From assembly GCA_017794825.1 (NCBI GenBank), contig CP051237.1:3740501-3804500 (forward strand): a DNA stretch of 64,000 nucleotides, given 5' to 3'. The translations under genes and the position numbers were made by a program. The notes under the pieces were generated by a model. That model saw nothing but the letters and a program-made list of their open reading frames with translations. It did no database searches and had not been told where the DNA came from. This document shows positions 18,839 to 27,386 of the stretch, piece after piece (positions within the stretch are counted from its first letter, which is position 1; each line of letters opens with the position of its first letter). This stretch comes from Pararhizobium sp. Lineage in GTDB: Bacteria > Pseudomonadota > Alphaproteobacteria > Rhizobiales > Rhizobiaceae.

Positions 18839-19786
18839 ATGACCTTGCCCGGAAGCTGGAAAGGGAAGCTTTCTCTTCCCGTCGTCGCATCGCCGATGTT
18901 CCTCACCTCAACACCGGAGCTGGTGATCGCCTGCTGTCGATCGGGAATCGTCGGCAGCTTTCCCGTTCTGAACGAGCGACGCACCGAAGGTTACGCCACG
19001 TGGCTGGACCGGATTGAACACGGTCTGTCGGACTGTGACGTCCCGTTCGGCGTAAACATCGTCGTGCATCGCAGCAATGCGCGGCTTGAGGCGGATCTCT
19101 CAGTGACGGTCGGTCACGAAGTTCCTCTGGTCATCACATCGCTCGGCCTCAATCGCGATCTGATCGATGCGGTTCATGGCTATGGCGGACTCGTCTTTCA
19201 TGACGTCGTCAACATGCGATTTGCCGAAAAGGCGATAGAAGCCGGCGTCGATGGACTGATCGCCGTCACGCACGGCGCAGGCGGACACGCGGGTGGTCTC
19301 AATCCGTTCGCATTCCTGCAGGATCTGCGTTCAGTATTTGACGGGACGCTTCTCGTCGGTGGGGCGATTTCGACAGGCCGCCAGATTCTGGCGGCGCAGA
19401 TGATGGGCGCGGATCTGGCCTATATGGGCAGCCGCTTTCTCGCCACCCGGGAAAGCTCAGCGCCTTTGCGACACAAGGAACTGGTTGTCGAAGGGCGCGC
19501 CGAGGATATCGTGCTCACTCCGCGGGTGAGCGGCGTTCCGGGTAATTTTCTCCGCAGGAGCTTTGTTGAAGCGGGTCTCGATCCTGATGACTACACCCCG
19601 CCAGCCGAATTCAACCTGTCGACCACGGACGACATCAAGCCCTGGCGCGATCTATGGGCTGCGGGGCAGGGGATCGGCGCCATAACCGACATTCCTGATG
19701 CGTCCGATCTGTGTGCGCGTCTTCAAAGTGAATATGACCAGGCGCGCGTCGTCGCTGCCGCGGGGTTCGATGGACCTTGTGTCTGA
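18839..19786 (+). CDS. Nitronate monooxygenase / 2-nitropropane dioxygenase family protein
   Basis: This 315-residue FMN-binding TIM-barrel protein is of the NPD/FabK-like superfamily. Visible features are the N-terminal SLPVVASPMFLTSTPEL, the FMN-phosphate region LIAVTHGAGGHAGGL with the family's catalytic-type histidine, and VGGAISTGRQILAAQMMGADLAYMGSRF. Enzymes oxidise alkyl nitronates or, in other branches, act as enoyl reductases; the substrate here is unknown. It lies 61 bp behind the importer operon and could be part of it if the hairpin at 18785 is leaky. Confidence 0.85.
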   Translation: MTLPGSWKGKLSLPVVASPMFLTSTPELVIACCRSGIVGSFPVLNERRTEGYATWLDRIEHGLSDCDVPFGVNIVVHRSNARLEADLSVTVGHEVPLVITSLGLNRDLIDAVHGYGGLVFHDVVNMRFAEKAIEAGVDGLIAVTHGAGGHAGGLNPFAFLQDLRSVFDGTLLVGGAISTGRQILAAQMMGADLAYMGSRFLATRESSAPLRHKELVVEGRAEDIVLTPRVSGVPGNFLRRSFVEAGLDPDDYTPPAEFNLSTTDDIKPWRDLWAAGQGIGAITDIPDASDLCARLQSEYDQARVVAAAGFDGPCV

Positions 19787-19818
19787 AGACTTGGAAATTT
19801 TCGGAAGGACACGTCGCT

Positions 19819-20223
19819 TCAGGTTTCGCGACGATCTTCGAGACCCTTGAAAAGTACGCTCTCCGCGACTTTCATGTAAGCATCGACAACAAAATCCGGC
19901 GCACCTGTAAAGTGGCCGTCCACGAAGCAGAAGCGCGCCGAGAGGTATTCGTGCGCCGACAGAAGCATCCGCGTGATGACCTCAAGTTCGTTCGGGTCGT
20001 CTATTTTGAGATTGCCCTGCTTCAGTTCGTAGAGCATCGCTCGTCGGTAGCTTTCTGTCTGCTGTGCGAGGTGCCTGTGGAATCCCTCGGGCGCGTGCAC
20101 CGGACCCTCGCTCAGGATCTTGAACAGGTGTGGCGCGTCTTCCAGGAATTCGAAAAACGCCACGATGCGCGCGCGTTCTCGTTCGATGGGACCGTTCGCT
20201 TCGAAAACGCGTTTTCGCAATTG
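19819..20223 (-). pseudogene. TetR-family regulator remnant, C-terminal half only
   Basis: The minus-strand frame from about 20223 to the stop at 19819 encodes about 134 residues that read as a TetR C-terminal ligand-binding domain (RERARIVAFFEFLEDAPHLF, then EGFHRHLAQQTESYRRAML). The N-terminal DNA-binding domain is absent: upstream, the frame runs at once into the antisense of an unrelated ABC-ATPase fragment. An ATG at 20292 exists, but the first ~23 residues it would give are antisense of that fragment. I judge this a truncated, non-functional gene. It could once have regulated the flanking catabolic genes. Confidence 0.75.
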
Positions 20224-20226
20224 AAA

Positions 20227-20469
20227 CACAAGCTGATCATCTTCGATGAACCGACGCGCGGCGTTGAAGTGGGCGCTATTGCCGAGATCCATCAGTTCAT
20301 CAACCAGCTTGCGGATGAAGGACTGGCGGTTGTGTTGATCTCCTCCTACCTGCCGGAGATCATGAATATCTCCGACCGTATTCTCGTTTGCCGGAGCGGA
20401 CGCGTGGTCGAGGAGTTCTCACCGGATGAGGCGACCGAAGAGAAAATCATGTACGCGGCGGTGCACTGA
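20227..20469 (+). pseudogene. Sugar ABC transporter ATPase remnant (RbsA/MglA-type), C-terminal 80 residues
   Basis: The frame from about 20227 gives 80 residues that match the extreme C-terminus of ribose/galactose-type ABC ATPases: KLIIFDEPTRGVEVGAIAEI (Walker B and D-loop), LISSYLPEIMNISDRILVC and a normal C-terminal end. The family is about 500 residues, so roughly 84% of the gene is missing, including Walker A. The reading frame is open further upstream to 19777, but that part is antisense of the TetR fragment. Together they mark a deletion or rearrangement junction near 20224. Confidence 0.8.
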
Positions 20470-20486
20470 AGTTCAACTGGCTTCCG

Positions 20487-21668
20487 TCAAAGTCTTTCCA
20501 GCGCAAGCGCGATGCCTTGTCCGCCCCCGATGCACATGGTGACCAGGGCAAGGCGGCCATTCGTACGCTCCAGGTAATACAGCGCCTTTACCACGAGAAT
20601 CGCGCCTGTGGCGCCGACCGGATGGCCAAGCGCGATAGCCCCGCCGTCAGGATTGACCTTGTCCGGATCGAGACCCAGCTCCCGTGAAACAGCCAACGCC
20701 TGCGACGCGAAGGCCTCGTTGGACTCGATGACGTCGAAGTCGCTGATAGCCAGCCCTGTCCTTTTCAGCAAAACCTTGACGGCCGGCACGGGGCCGATGC
20801 CCATCAGGCCGGGTTCGACGCCTGCATGCGCGTAGCCGACGATACGACCAAGCGGTTTTTGACCGCATTTCCTTGCGTGTGATTCCGAGGCGAGCACCAC
20901 GGCCGCGGCGCCGTCATTGATGCCGGATGAATTTCCCGGCGTGACCGAACCATCCTTTTTGAATGCCGGCTTCAGGCCGGCCAGTCCTTCCCTGGTGGTG
21001 TCGGGCTTGGGATGTTCGTCGGCGCAAAATGCGAAGCTCTTGCGCCCGGCTGTGACGTCAATCGGCAGGATCTGCCGGTCGAATACGCCGTCTGATATCG
21101 CCCGGGCCGCGCGTTTCTGACTCTCTGCGGCGAAGCTGTCCTGATCGATCCTCGAGATCTGCCATTTCTCCGCGACGTTTTCTGCCGTCACGCCCATGAT
21201 GCCATTGCCGAACGGATCGGTGAGGATGCCGGTCAGTCCGTCGACCATCACCGTGTCGCCCATCTTGTGTCCGAAACGACCGTTCTGCAGGTAATGTGGG
21301 GCGCGGCTCATCACTTCCGCTCCACCGGCGATCGCCACCTCGGCGTCGCCCAGCATGATGTTCTGGGCGGCAGAGACGATGGCCTGGGAGCCGCTGCCGC
21401 ACAGGCGGTTGATCGTCATGGCGGGAGCTTCTTTCGGAACACCGGCCTTGATGGCCGCCACCCGAGCCAGATAGGCGTCGTGCGGCCCTGTGGGGATCAC
21501 ATTGCCAAAGACGACATGACCGACCGCTTCAGGAGCTATTTCTGCCCGCTTCAATGCCTCTTCGGCTACCAAGCCACCCAGCGTCGAAGGCTCCTGGCCG
21601 GAAAGGGCGCCACCGAAAGTTCCTATGGCTGTTCGTACGCCTGAAAGGATGACGACGGTCTCGGTCAT
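20487..21668 (-). CDS. Thiolase (acetyl-CoA C-acyltransferase)
   Basis: The 393-residue enzyme cleaves 3-ketoacyl-CoA with CoA, or runs the reverse condensation. All catalytic residues are present: the nucleophile C90 in NRLCGSGSQ, H349 in AIALGHPVGATG and C379 in TMCIGGGQG. Length and motifs are typical of thiolase I/II. It is the last gene of a leftward operon; its ATG overlaps the stop of the transglutaminase-like gene (ATGA). In this context it would perform the terminal thiolytic step of the acid-degradation pathway. Confidence 0.95.
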   Translation of the reverse strand: MTETVVILSGVRTAIGTFGGALSGQEPSTLGGLVAEEALKRAEIAPEAVGHVVFGNVIPTGPHDAYLARVAAIKAGVPKEAPAMTINRLCGSGSQAIVSAAQNIMLGDAEVAIAGGAEVMSRAPHYLQNGRFGHKMGDTVMVDGLTGILTDPFGNGIMGVTAENVAEKWQISRIDQDSFAAESQKRAARAISDGVFDRQILPIDVTAGRKSFAFCADEHPKPDTTREGLAGLKPAFKKDGSVTPGNSSGINDGAAAVVLASESHARKCGQKPLGRIVGYAHAGVEPGLMGIGPVPAVKVLLKRTGLAISDFDVIESNEAFASQALAVSRELGLDPDKVNPDGGAIALGHPVGATGAILVVKALYYLERTNGRLALVTMCIGGGQGIALALERL

Positions 21669-22360
21669 TCGGATTTCCTGTTCGCTTCTCGTGTTTCGGC
21701 GCGCTGGCGTTCCAATTCGGCAAGCATGCGGGGATAGGCGGTGCGCATCGCCTTCGAAAACTCGTCGAACGGAACGTCGTCGAATTCACCGATGTAGCGC
21801 AGATATTCCATATGCCTTCGGCCGGCGCCGTCATACGGATGGAAGATGGAATCTTCCCGGCCGTCGAATTCCAGCGGTAGCACGTTGTAGCGGTCGCAAA
21901 GGCCGATATCGAATGCAGGCGTAGCCTTCACCCATTTTCCCTCGATAAACAGGGCGGTGTAGGCATGCCAGTAGAACAATTCGTCGTCCATCAGCGTGGC
22001 CATGCGCGGTGAGACGAGATGATTGCGCACGTCGGCAAAGCCTATTCGCGCCGGAATGCCTGCGGCGCGTGCGACGGCGCCAAGCGCTATTGCTTTCGGG
22101 ACGCAGAAGGCGGCGTCCGCGGCCAGGCAATTCGATGCCTTGAACTGGTTCGGATCGAGACCGAAGGTCGTCATGTCGTATGGGATGTCATCCCTGACAG
22201 CGTAATACAGGCGGACAGCGCGTTCGCGGTCGCTGCCGCTGCCGGCATTGTCATGAGCGTAATCCATGACAGACCGGGAATCGCAATCCAAAAAAGCCGT
22301 GGGTGTTACCGCGGCTTGCATCGACGGATCAGACCTGTCGTGCGTCCCTTGCGTTTTCAT
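21665..22360 (-). CDS. Transglutaminase-like superfamily protein
   Basis: The 231-residue protein carries the transglutaminase-like papain fold. The candidate triad is C86 (AAFCVPKAIALGAVARAAG), H132 (YWHAYTALF) and D151 (TPAFDIG). Bacterial members are usually cysteine proteases or amidases rather than crosslinkers. No signal peptide is visible, so it should be cytoplasmic. It sits between a hydratase and a thiolase in the catabolic operon, an unusual place for this fold, which raises the possibility that it acts on a CoA or amide intermediate. The start could be the ATG at residue 14. Confidence 0.8.
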   Translation of the reverse strand: MKTQGTHDRSDPSMQAAVTPTAFLDCDSRSVMDYAHDNAGSGSDRERAVRLYYAVRDDIPYDMTTFGLDPNQFKASNCLAADAAFCVPKAIALGAVARAAGIPARIGFADVRNHLVSPRMATLMDDELFYWHAYTALFIEGKWVKATPAFDIGLCDRYNVLPLEFDGREDSIFHPYDGAGRRHMEYLRYIGEFDDVPFDEFSKAMRTAYPRMLAELERQRAETREANRKSE

Positions 22361-22373
22361 GGATCCAATCCTG

Positions 22374-23147
22374 TCATTGAGCCTTCCGCTTGGCGAAGAA
22401 GTTGGCTATCGCCTCCTTCATTTCCGGCGAACGTCCGGCAATTCCCTGGAGATCGCGCTCCAGATCGAGCTGGTCCTTCAGGTCCTGCTCCGTGGCGGAG
22501 CGGATCAGTCGCTTGGTCGCCGATATCGCAGATGGGGCAAGGGAGGCAAGTTTGCCGGCGATGCGATCCGTTTCGGCCGCCAGTTCGTCCTGCTCGCATA
22601 CTGCCCAGACCATCCCCCAGTCACGTGCGGTTTCGGCCGAAATCCGATCGCCGAGCAACATCATGCCCGACGCCCTGACTCGACCGAGAATTCGCGAGAG
22701 GAACAGCGTGTTGCCGGCGTCCGGCACCAGTGCGATGCCGACGAATGGTTCGTAGAAATAGGCCTCAACCGAGGCAATCACGATGTCCGCCGCCAGGGCG
22801 ATGCCTACCATTGCGCCTGCACATGGGCCGTTCACACTGGCGACGACCGGGAGGCGGCTCTCGCGCATCGCCCGCACCAGCGGGTTGAAATGTCGTTCGA
22901 GGACATCATCCAGGGCGGGGACCTCGCCGGGTTCAATTGTAGAAAGGTCGTAGCCGGCGCCGAAGGCCCGGCCTTCGCCGGTCAGGACGACAACGCGTAT
23001 GTCGGGATCGGCTTCGCAAGCCTTGATCGCTTGATGCATCTCGTCGGCGGTCTGGTTGCGAAAGGCATTGAGGCGGTCGGGCCGCGTAACGGTGATGCGC
23101 GCGACTGCGCCCTGTTTCACGCTGGTGATGTCGGTGAAATCCGTCAT
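22374..23147 (-). CDS. Enoyl-CoA hydratase/isomerase family protein
   Basis: This 257-residue crotonase-fold protein has the oxyanion-hole segments GRAFGAGYDLS and NGPCAGAMVGIALAADIVIAS, and the active-site region FVGIALVPDAGNTLFLSRILG. The VPDAG sequence, with Asp at the second catalytic position, is of the PaaG-like isomerase/hydratase type rather than classic EchA with two glutamates. It should hydrate or isomerise an enoyl-CoA intermediate. Its start overlaps the end of the isomerase gene by ATGA. Confidence 0.92.
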   Translation of the reverse strand: MTDFTDITSVKQGAVARITVTRPDRLNAFRNQTADEMHQAIKACEADPDIRVVVLTGEGRAFGAGYDLSTIEPGEVPALDDVLERHFNPLVRAMRESRLPVVASVNGPCAGAMVGIALAADIVIASVEAYFYEPFVGIALVPDAGNTLFLSRILGRVRASGMMLLGDRISAETARDWGMVWAVCEQDELAAETDRIAGKLASLAPSAISATKRLIRSATEQDLKDQLDLERDLQGIAGRSPEMKEAIANFFAKRKAQ

Positions 23148-23779
23148 GTCGTCTCCTTCTCCCGTATCGCCCTGGCGGCCTGACCTCCCTGTGTGAGGCG
23201 CCAGCGCAGTTGCGGTAATCGGTCGGCGCCAAAGAAACCCTCTCCATCCAGGATCAGGTAGGGGGAGCCGATAACACGATCGTCGATCGCTCGCTTCACC
23301 ATGGTCTCGAGCGCCGCACGCCCGTTCGGCCCCTTGATGGCCTCGATCGTCTGTTCTTCGTTCATGCCATGCCGTGCGCTGATTGCAAGCAAGGCTTTCG
23401 GGTCGGAGATGTCCTCTCGGCGTACGAAGAAAGCATCGAAGACGTCGCGGCCGAAGGCGCGTGCACGCAAGCCGTCGTCCTGCGCCATAACGTACCAGAT
23501 GCGGGCAGCCATGTGCGAGGAGAGAGGCAGTTTCAAGGGGGATCGGTAAGGCAAGCCGTAGAAGTCGGCCGACCTCGCCATGTCATGCAGAAAATAGTCG
23601 CGCTTGACCTGCGTTTGCATCGGCGCGCCAATCCCGTGGGCATCCAGCACTGCCCACATCAGGATCGGCCTCCATTCGACCTCACGTCCATGCTCACTCG
23701 CCAGATCCTCTATCAGGTCGAGCGCGAAATAAGCGTATGGCGAAGCGAAATCGAAATAGAAGCGGATCGGATCTTTCAT
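23144..23779 (-). CDS. DsbA-like / 2-hydroxychromene-2-carboxylate isomerase family protein
   Basis: This 211-residue protein of the GST-kappa/HCCA-isomerase fold opens with IRFYFDFASPYAYFALDLIEDL, where the SPY serine replaces the DsbA cysteine pair and is the family's glutathione-activating residue. The C-terminal VIGSPYLILDGEGFFGADRL is the cis-proline and substrate region. Family members isomerise a chromene carboxylate in naphthalene breakdown, but the same fold is found in many CoA-acid operons with undefined roles. It is coupled to the hydratase gene and follows the carboxyltransferase gene by 3 bp. Confidence 0.88.
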   Translation of the reverse strand: MKDPIRFYFDFASPYAYFALDLIEDLASEHGREVEWRPILMWAVLDAHGIGAPMQTQVKRDYFLHDMARSADFYGLPYRSPLKLPLSSHMAARIWYVMAQDDGLRARAFGRDVFDAFFVRREDISDPKALLAISARHGMNEEQTIEAIKGPNGRAALETMVKRAIDDRVIGSPYLILDGEGFFGADRLPQLRWRLTQGGQAARAIREKETT

Positions 23780-23782
23780 GCG

Positions 23783-25390
23783 TCAGAACCTGAATACCCC
23801 GTATCCCGGATCACCGAGGGGCGCATTGAGCGATGCGGAAATCGCTATGCCGAGAGCATTGCGGGTGTCGACCGGATCGATGATTCCGTCGTCCCAGAGC
23901 TGTGACGTGGCATAGTAGGCCGAGAGCTGTTCCTGATAGGCGGCGCGCGTTTCATTCCAGAGTTTCTGGACTTCTTCCTCGTCCACGTCGCCGCCGTTTC
24001 GTTTCATCTGGTTGATCTTGACCTCGGCAAGGGTGTTGGCGGCCTGGTCTCCGCCCATGACGCCGATCTGGTGATTGGGCCAGGTGAACATCAATCGCCC
24101 GTCGAAGGCGCGGCCGCACATGCCGTAGTTGCCGGCTCCGAAGGATCCGTTGCACATGATGGTGAATTTCGGAACGTGCGAACAGCTCTGCGCCATGATC
24201 ATCTTCGCCCCGTCCTTGGTAATGCCGCGTCGCTCGTATTCCCGGCCGATCATGTAGCCGGTAATGTTCTGCAGGAAGACCAGAGGCGTGTTGTTCTGGT
24301 TGCACAGCTCCATGAAATGCGCCCCTTTGAGAGAGGAGTCGTTGAACAGCACGCCATTGTTGGCCAGAACGCCGACCTTGTAGCCCCAGATATGGGCGAA
24401 GCCGCAGATCAACGTCGTCCCGTAGTTTGGTTGGTATTCGTGGAACCGGCTGCCGTCGACAATACGCGCAATCACCTCGCGCATGTCGAACTGCTTTTTT
24501 ATGTCGTCCGGAATGATTCCGTACAGCTCCTCGGGATCATAGGCGGGGTCCTCGGGCGTTTCGCGCTGGCAGTCCCATTTTCTGGGGCGTTCCCACTGCG
24601 CTACGATCTCACGCCCGATATGGATTGCTTCCTCCTCGCTGGAGGCCGGATAGTCGCAGGAGCCGGAGACCGAAGTGTGCATGTCGGCGCCGCCCAGTTC
24701 TTCGACCGAAACCTCCTCGCCGGTCGCCGCCTTGACCAGCGGCGGACCTCCAAGGAAGACGGCCCCTGTTTCACGCACGATAACATTGTAGTCCGAGAGG
24801 CCTGGAATGTAGGCGCCACCCGCGGTGCAATGACCGAAGACGAGCGCAAGCTGCTTGACGCCCATCTTGGACAGGATTGACTGGTTGCGGAATATGCGCC
24901 CGCCCATGTACTTGTCGGGAAACACGTCCGACTGGAGTTGCAGGAAGCCGCCGGCGCTGTCGCACAGGTGTATCACCGGAAGCCGGTTTTCCATCGCTAT
25001 GTCGAGGGCGCGCACGATCTTCTTGACGGTCAGCGGGTACCAGGCGCCGCCTTTCACAGTCGGATCGTCGGCCCGGATGATGACCTCACGTCCGGACACG
25101 ACGCCAATGCCGACGATCGAGCTGGCCGACGGGGAATCTCCGTCATAGGCCATGTTGCCGGCCAGCGAAGACAGCTCGAGGAAGGGCGTGCCAGGATCGA
25201 GCAACTTCTCGATTCGCTCGCGCGGGCGCATCTTGCCCTGCTTTTCGAGGCGATCGAGATCCCGCTGTCGGCGGGCATGCCGGGCAGCCTCCTGTTTTTC
25301 ACGAAATTCGGTGAGAATGCGTCGATTGTGCGCGTCGTAACTGCGAAAATCGGCCGAATTGGTCGAGATCATGGATTGGATCTTGCGCAT
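23783..25390 (-). CDS. Acyl-CoA carboxylase carboxyltransferase subunit (MccB/AtuC-like)
   Basis: The 535-residue protein is the beta subunit of a biotin-dependent acyl-CoA carboxylase. It has the two crotonase-like carboxyltransferase halves, with FGHCTAGGAYIPGLSDYNVIV and FLGGPPLVKAATGEEVSVEELGGADMHT, which are typical of the methylcrotonyl-/geranyl-CoA carboxylase branch rather than the propionyl-CoA branch. It transfers CO2 from carboxybiotin to a beta-methyl enoyl-CoA. The ATG at 25390 is 5 bp from the BCCP stop; a second in-frame ATG at 25372 is equally possible. Upstream genes encode the matching biotin carboxylase and carrier. Confidence 0.9.
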   Translation of the reverse strand: MRKIQSMISTNSADFRSYDAHNRRILTEFREKQEAARHARRQRDLDRLEKQGKMRPRERIEKLLDPGTPFLELSSLAGNMAYDGDSPSASSIVGIGVVSGREVIIRADDPTVKGGAWYPLTVKKIVRALDIAMENRLPVIHLCDSAGGFLQLQSDVFPDKYMGGRIFRNQSILSKMGVKQLALVFGHCTAGGAYIPGLSDYNVIVRETGAVFLGGPPLVKAATGEEVSVEELGGADMHTSVSGSCDYPASSEEEAIHIGREIVAQWERPRKWDCQRETPEDPAYDPEELYGIIPDDIKKQFDMREVIARIVDGSRFHEYQPNYGTTLICGFAHIWGYKVGVLANNGVLFNDSSLKGAHFMELCNQNNTPLVFLQNITGYMIGREYERRGITKDGAKMIMAQSCSHVPKFTIMCNGSFGAGNYGMCGRAFDGRLMFTWPNHQIGVMGGDQAANTLAEVKINQMKRNGGDVDEEEVQKLWNETRAAYQEQLSAYYATSQLWDDGIIDPVDTRNALGIAISASLNAPLGDPGYGVFRF

Positions 25391-25395
25391 GCCCG

Positions 25396-25899
25396 TCAGG
25401 CCTTCTCTGTCTCTGATTCCAGCATGACGACGATCTCATCCTTCTCGAATGTCTCGCCTTCGGCCCGGAGAATCTGCGCCACCGTTCCATCGCGCATGGC
25501 CGCCAGCACCGTTTGCAGCTTCATGCTCTCAATGGTGATCAGCGGAGCGCCCCGCGTGACCTGGTCGCCCTCCTTGCAATGTATGGATACGACGACGCCC
25601 GGCATCGGGGCGCGCAGCGCATCCTGACTGCCGCCGGCGTCCGCGCCTTCCGAGAATGGATCGATGCGGCCGACCTCGAAGGTGCGGCCTGAAAGACGCA
25701 CGACCTGTCGATCGTTATCCGTAGCCCGGAAGAAATCGATATGCCGGGTTGCCGTCTTCAGATCATGACGTCCGTCGCCAGCCCCGCCCAGCTCGGAAAA
25801 TTCATGCTCGATACCATCGATGCGCAGGATAAGTTGCGGCCGGCGGCGAAGGATGGCGATCTCGTATTCTTTCCCCTCGAGGATCAGTCTGAAGCTCAT
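25396..25899 (-). CDS. Separate biotin carboxyl carrier protein (BCCP) of an acyl-CoA carboxylase
   Basis: The 167-residue protein ends in a biotinyl/lipoyl domain with the acceptor lysine K127 in ESMKLQ; the typical motif is EAMKM, so S and L are substitutions. The first ~90 residues form the beta-barrel-like linker seen between biotin carboxylase and biotin carrier parts of fused MCC or AtuF alpha chains. In most acyl-CoA carboxylases of this branch the carrier is fused to the carboxylase; here it is its own gene, 2 bp behind it. The two together are 661 residues, about the size of a fused alpha subunit. Confidence 0.88.
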   Translation of the reverse strand: MSFRLILEGKEYEIAILRRRPQLILRIDGIEHEFSELGGAGDGRHDLKTATRHIDFFRATDNDRQVVRLSGRTFEVGRIDPFSEGADAGGSQDALRAPMPGVVVSIHCKEGDQVTRGAPLITIESMKLQTVLAAMRDGTVAQILRAEGETFEKDEIVVMLESETEKA

Positions 25900-25901
25900 C
25901 C

Positions 25902-27386
25902 TCAGTTCCTCCAGCCGCCGATGGCTGCGTGCGGCTCCGGCGTGCCGACGACGAGATCGCGGAATTCGCGGAATCCCAGGAATGCCGCTGCGAGAACCTG
26001 CGCCCTCTCTGTTTCGTCCAGTTCACTGGCGGCAAGTTCGGTCCTGTGTTCGGAGATGAAACCCGTGTGCAACTGAGCGTTCCGGAAAGCCGCGTGATCG
26101 AGCAGGCATGCGAGATAGTCGATATTCGTCTTCACTCCCAAAAGGGCGAGTTCGCCGAGCGCATGGATCGATCGTTCGATCGCTGCTTCCCGGTCCGGAC
26201 CGCAGGCCACCAGCTTGGCAAGCATGGGATCGAAATCGGCAGTGATCTTCTGTCCGTGCGCGAGCGCATTTTCGAAACGCAGCCATTCGGCTTCCGGCAC
26301 GCTGAGGTATCGGACCACGCCGGTCTCGGGAAGGAAATCCTGTTCGGGGTTTTCTGCGCAGATGCGGCATTCGATGGCATGACCGGACGCCCGAACTTCG
26401 GACTGGGACAGGGGAAGTCCCATGCCCGCCGCGATATCGATCTGTGCCCGGACGATGTCCATACCAGTGATCATTTCCGTAACCGGATGCTCCACCTGCA
26501 ACCTGGTGTTCATCTCGAGAAAGAAGAAACGTCCGTCGGCTCCAAGGATGTATTCCACGGTTCCAGCATTCTTGTAGTTCGCCGCCGCGGCAAGACGGGT
26601 AGCAGAGGCGCAGATTTCATCCCTCAGGCCGGATGGAAGATTGGCAGCAGGCGCTTCCTCGATGATTTTCTGGAATCGACGCTGCACGGAGCATTCGCGC
26701 TCGAACAGGTGGATCGCATTGCCTACGCCGTCGCCGAGCACCTGAACCTCTATGTGGCGGGGTCGCTCCACAAAGGTTTCCGCATAGACCCGTCCGTCGC
26801 CGAAATAGCGCTGCGCTTCGCTGGAAGCGATACGAGCGGCTTCGGCGAGCGCCGCTGCTTCGCGAACTATGTTCATTCCCTTGCCGCCGCCGCCGGCGGC
26901 GGCCTTGATCAAGAGCGGAAAGCCGATGCTCTTGGCCTTTTCGACAAAGTCGTCGAGATTGTCCGTCGGCATCACGGACGGGGCAACGGCGACGCCGTTC
27001 TCCTCAGCAAAGTTGCGCGCCGAGATCTTGTCTCCCATCAGCGCGATCGTCTCCGCATCGGGTCCGATGAACGTCATGCCGGCCTTTGTCACGGCGGCTG
27101 CGAATTTGGCGTTTTCTGACAGAAAGCCGTAGCCGGGATGTACGGCGTCAACACCGAAGCGCCGGGCGCAGTCGACGATCTGGTCGATGTCCAGGTAGGC
27201 GGATACGGGTGTTTCGCCATGGATTTCAGCGGCTTCGTCCGCACGCTGCACATGGCGGGCTTTCGATTCGGTCACGTGGTGGATGGCGACCGAAGCTATG
27301 CCCATCTCTTCAAGCGTACGCATGATCCGGCAGGCGATTTCGCCACGGTTTGCGACCATAACCTTTTTGAAAAGCGGATCGCTCAT
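25902..27386 (-). CDS. Biotin carboxylase subunit of acyl-CoA carboxylase
   Basis: This 494-residue ATP-grasp enzyme carboxylates biotin. It begins with the biotin-carboxylase N-domain (VMVANRGEIACRIMRTLEEMG), has the glycine-rich ATP lid KAAAGGGGKGMNIV and ends with the C-domain, with catalytic segments EMNTRLQVEHPVTE. It lacks the biotinyl domain, which is supplied by the next gene. Its stop is 2 bp from the BCCP start, and its own start overlaps the AtuA-like gene by 4 bp. Subunit organisation is thus biotin carboxylase, carrier and carboxyltransferase as three polypeptides. Confidence 0.92.
   Translation of the reverse strand: MSDPLFKKVMVANRGEIACRIMRTLEEMGIASVAIHHVTESKARHVQRADEAAEIHGETPVSAYLDIDQIVDCARRFGVDAVHPGYGFLSENAKFAAAVTKAGMTFIGPDAETIALMGDKISARNFAEENGVAVAPSVMPTDNLDDFVEKAKSIGFPLLIKAAAGGGGKGMNIVREAAALAEAARIASSEAQRYFGDGRVYAETFVERPRHIEVQVLGDGVGNAIHLFERECSVQRRFQKIIEEAPAANLPSGLRDEICASATRLAAAANYKNAGTVEYILGADGRFFFLEMNTRLQVEHPVTEMITGMDIVRAQIDIAAGMGLPLSQSEVRASGHAIECRICAENPEQDFLPETGVVRYLSVPEAEWLRFENALAHGQKITADFDPMLAKLVACGPDREAAIERSIHALGELALLGVKTNIDYLACLLDHAAFRNAQLHTGFISEHRTELAASELDETERAQVLAAAFLGFREFRDLVVGTPEPHAAIGGWRN

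Noticed and set aside
19777..20469. A single 230-residue gene
   Set aside because: Its first two-thirds are the antisense of a TetR C-terminal domain and only the last 80 residues match an ABC ATPase.
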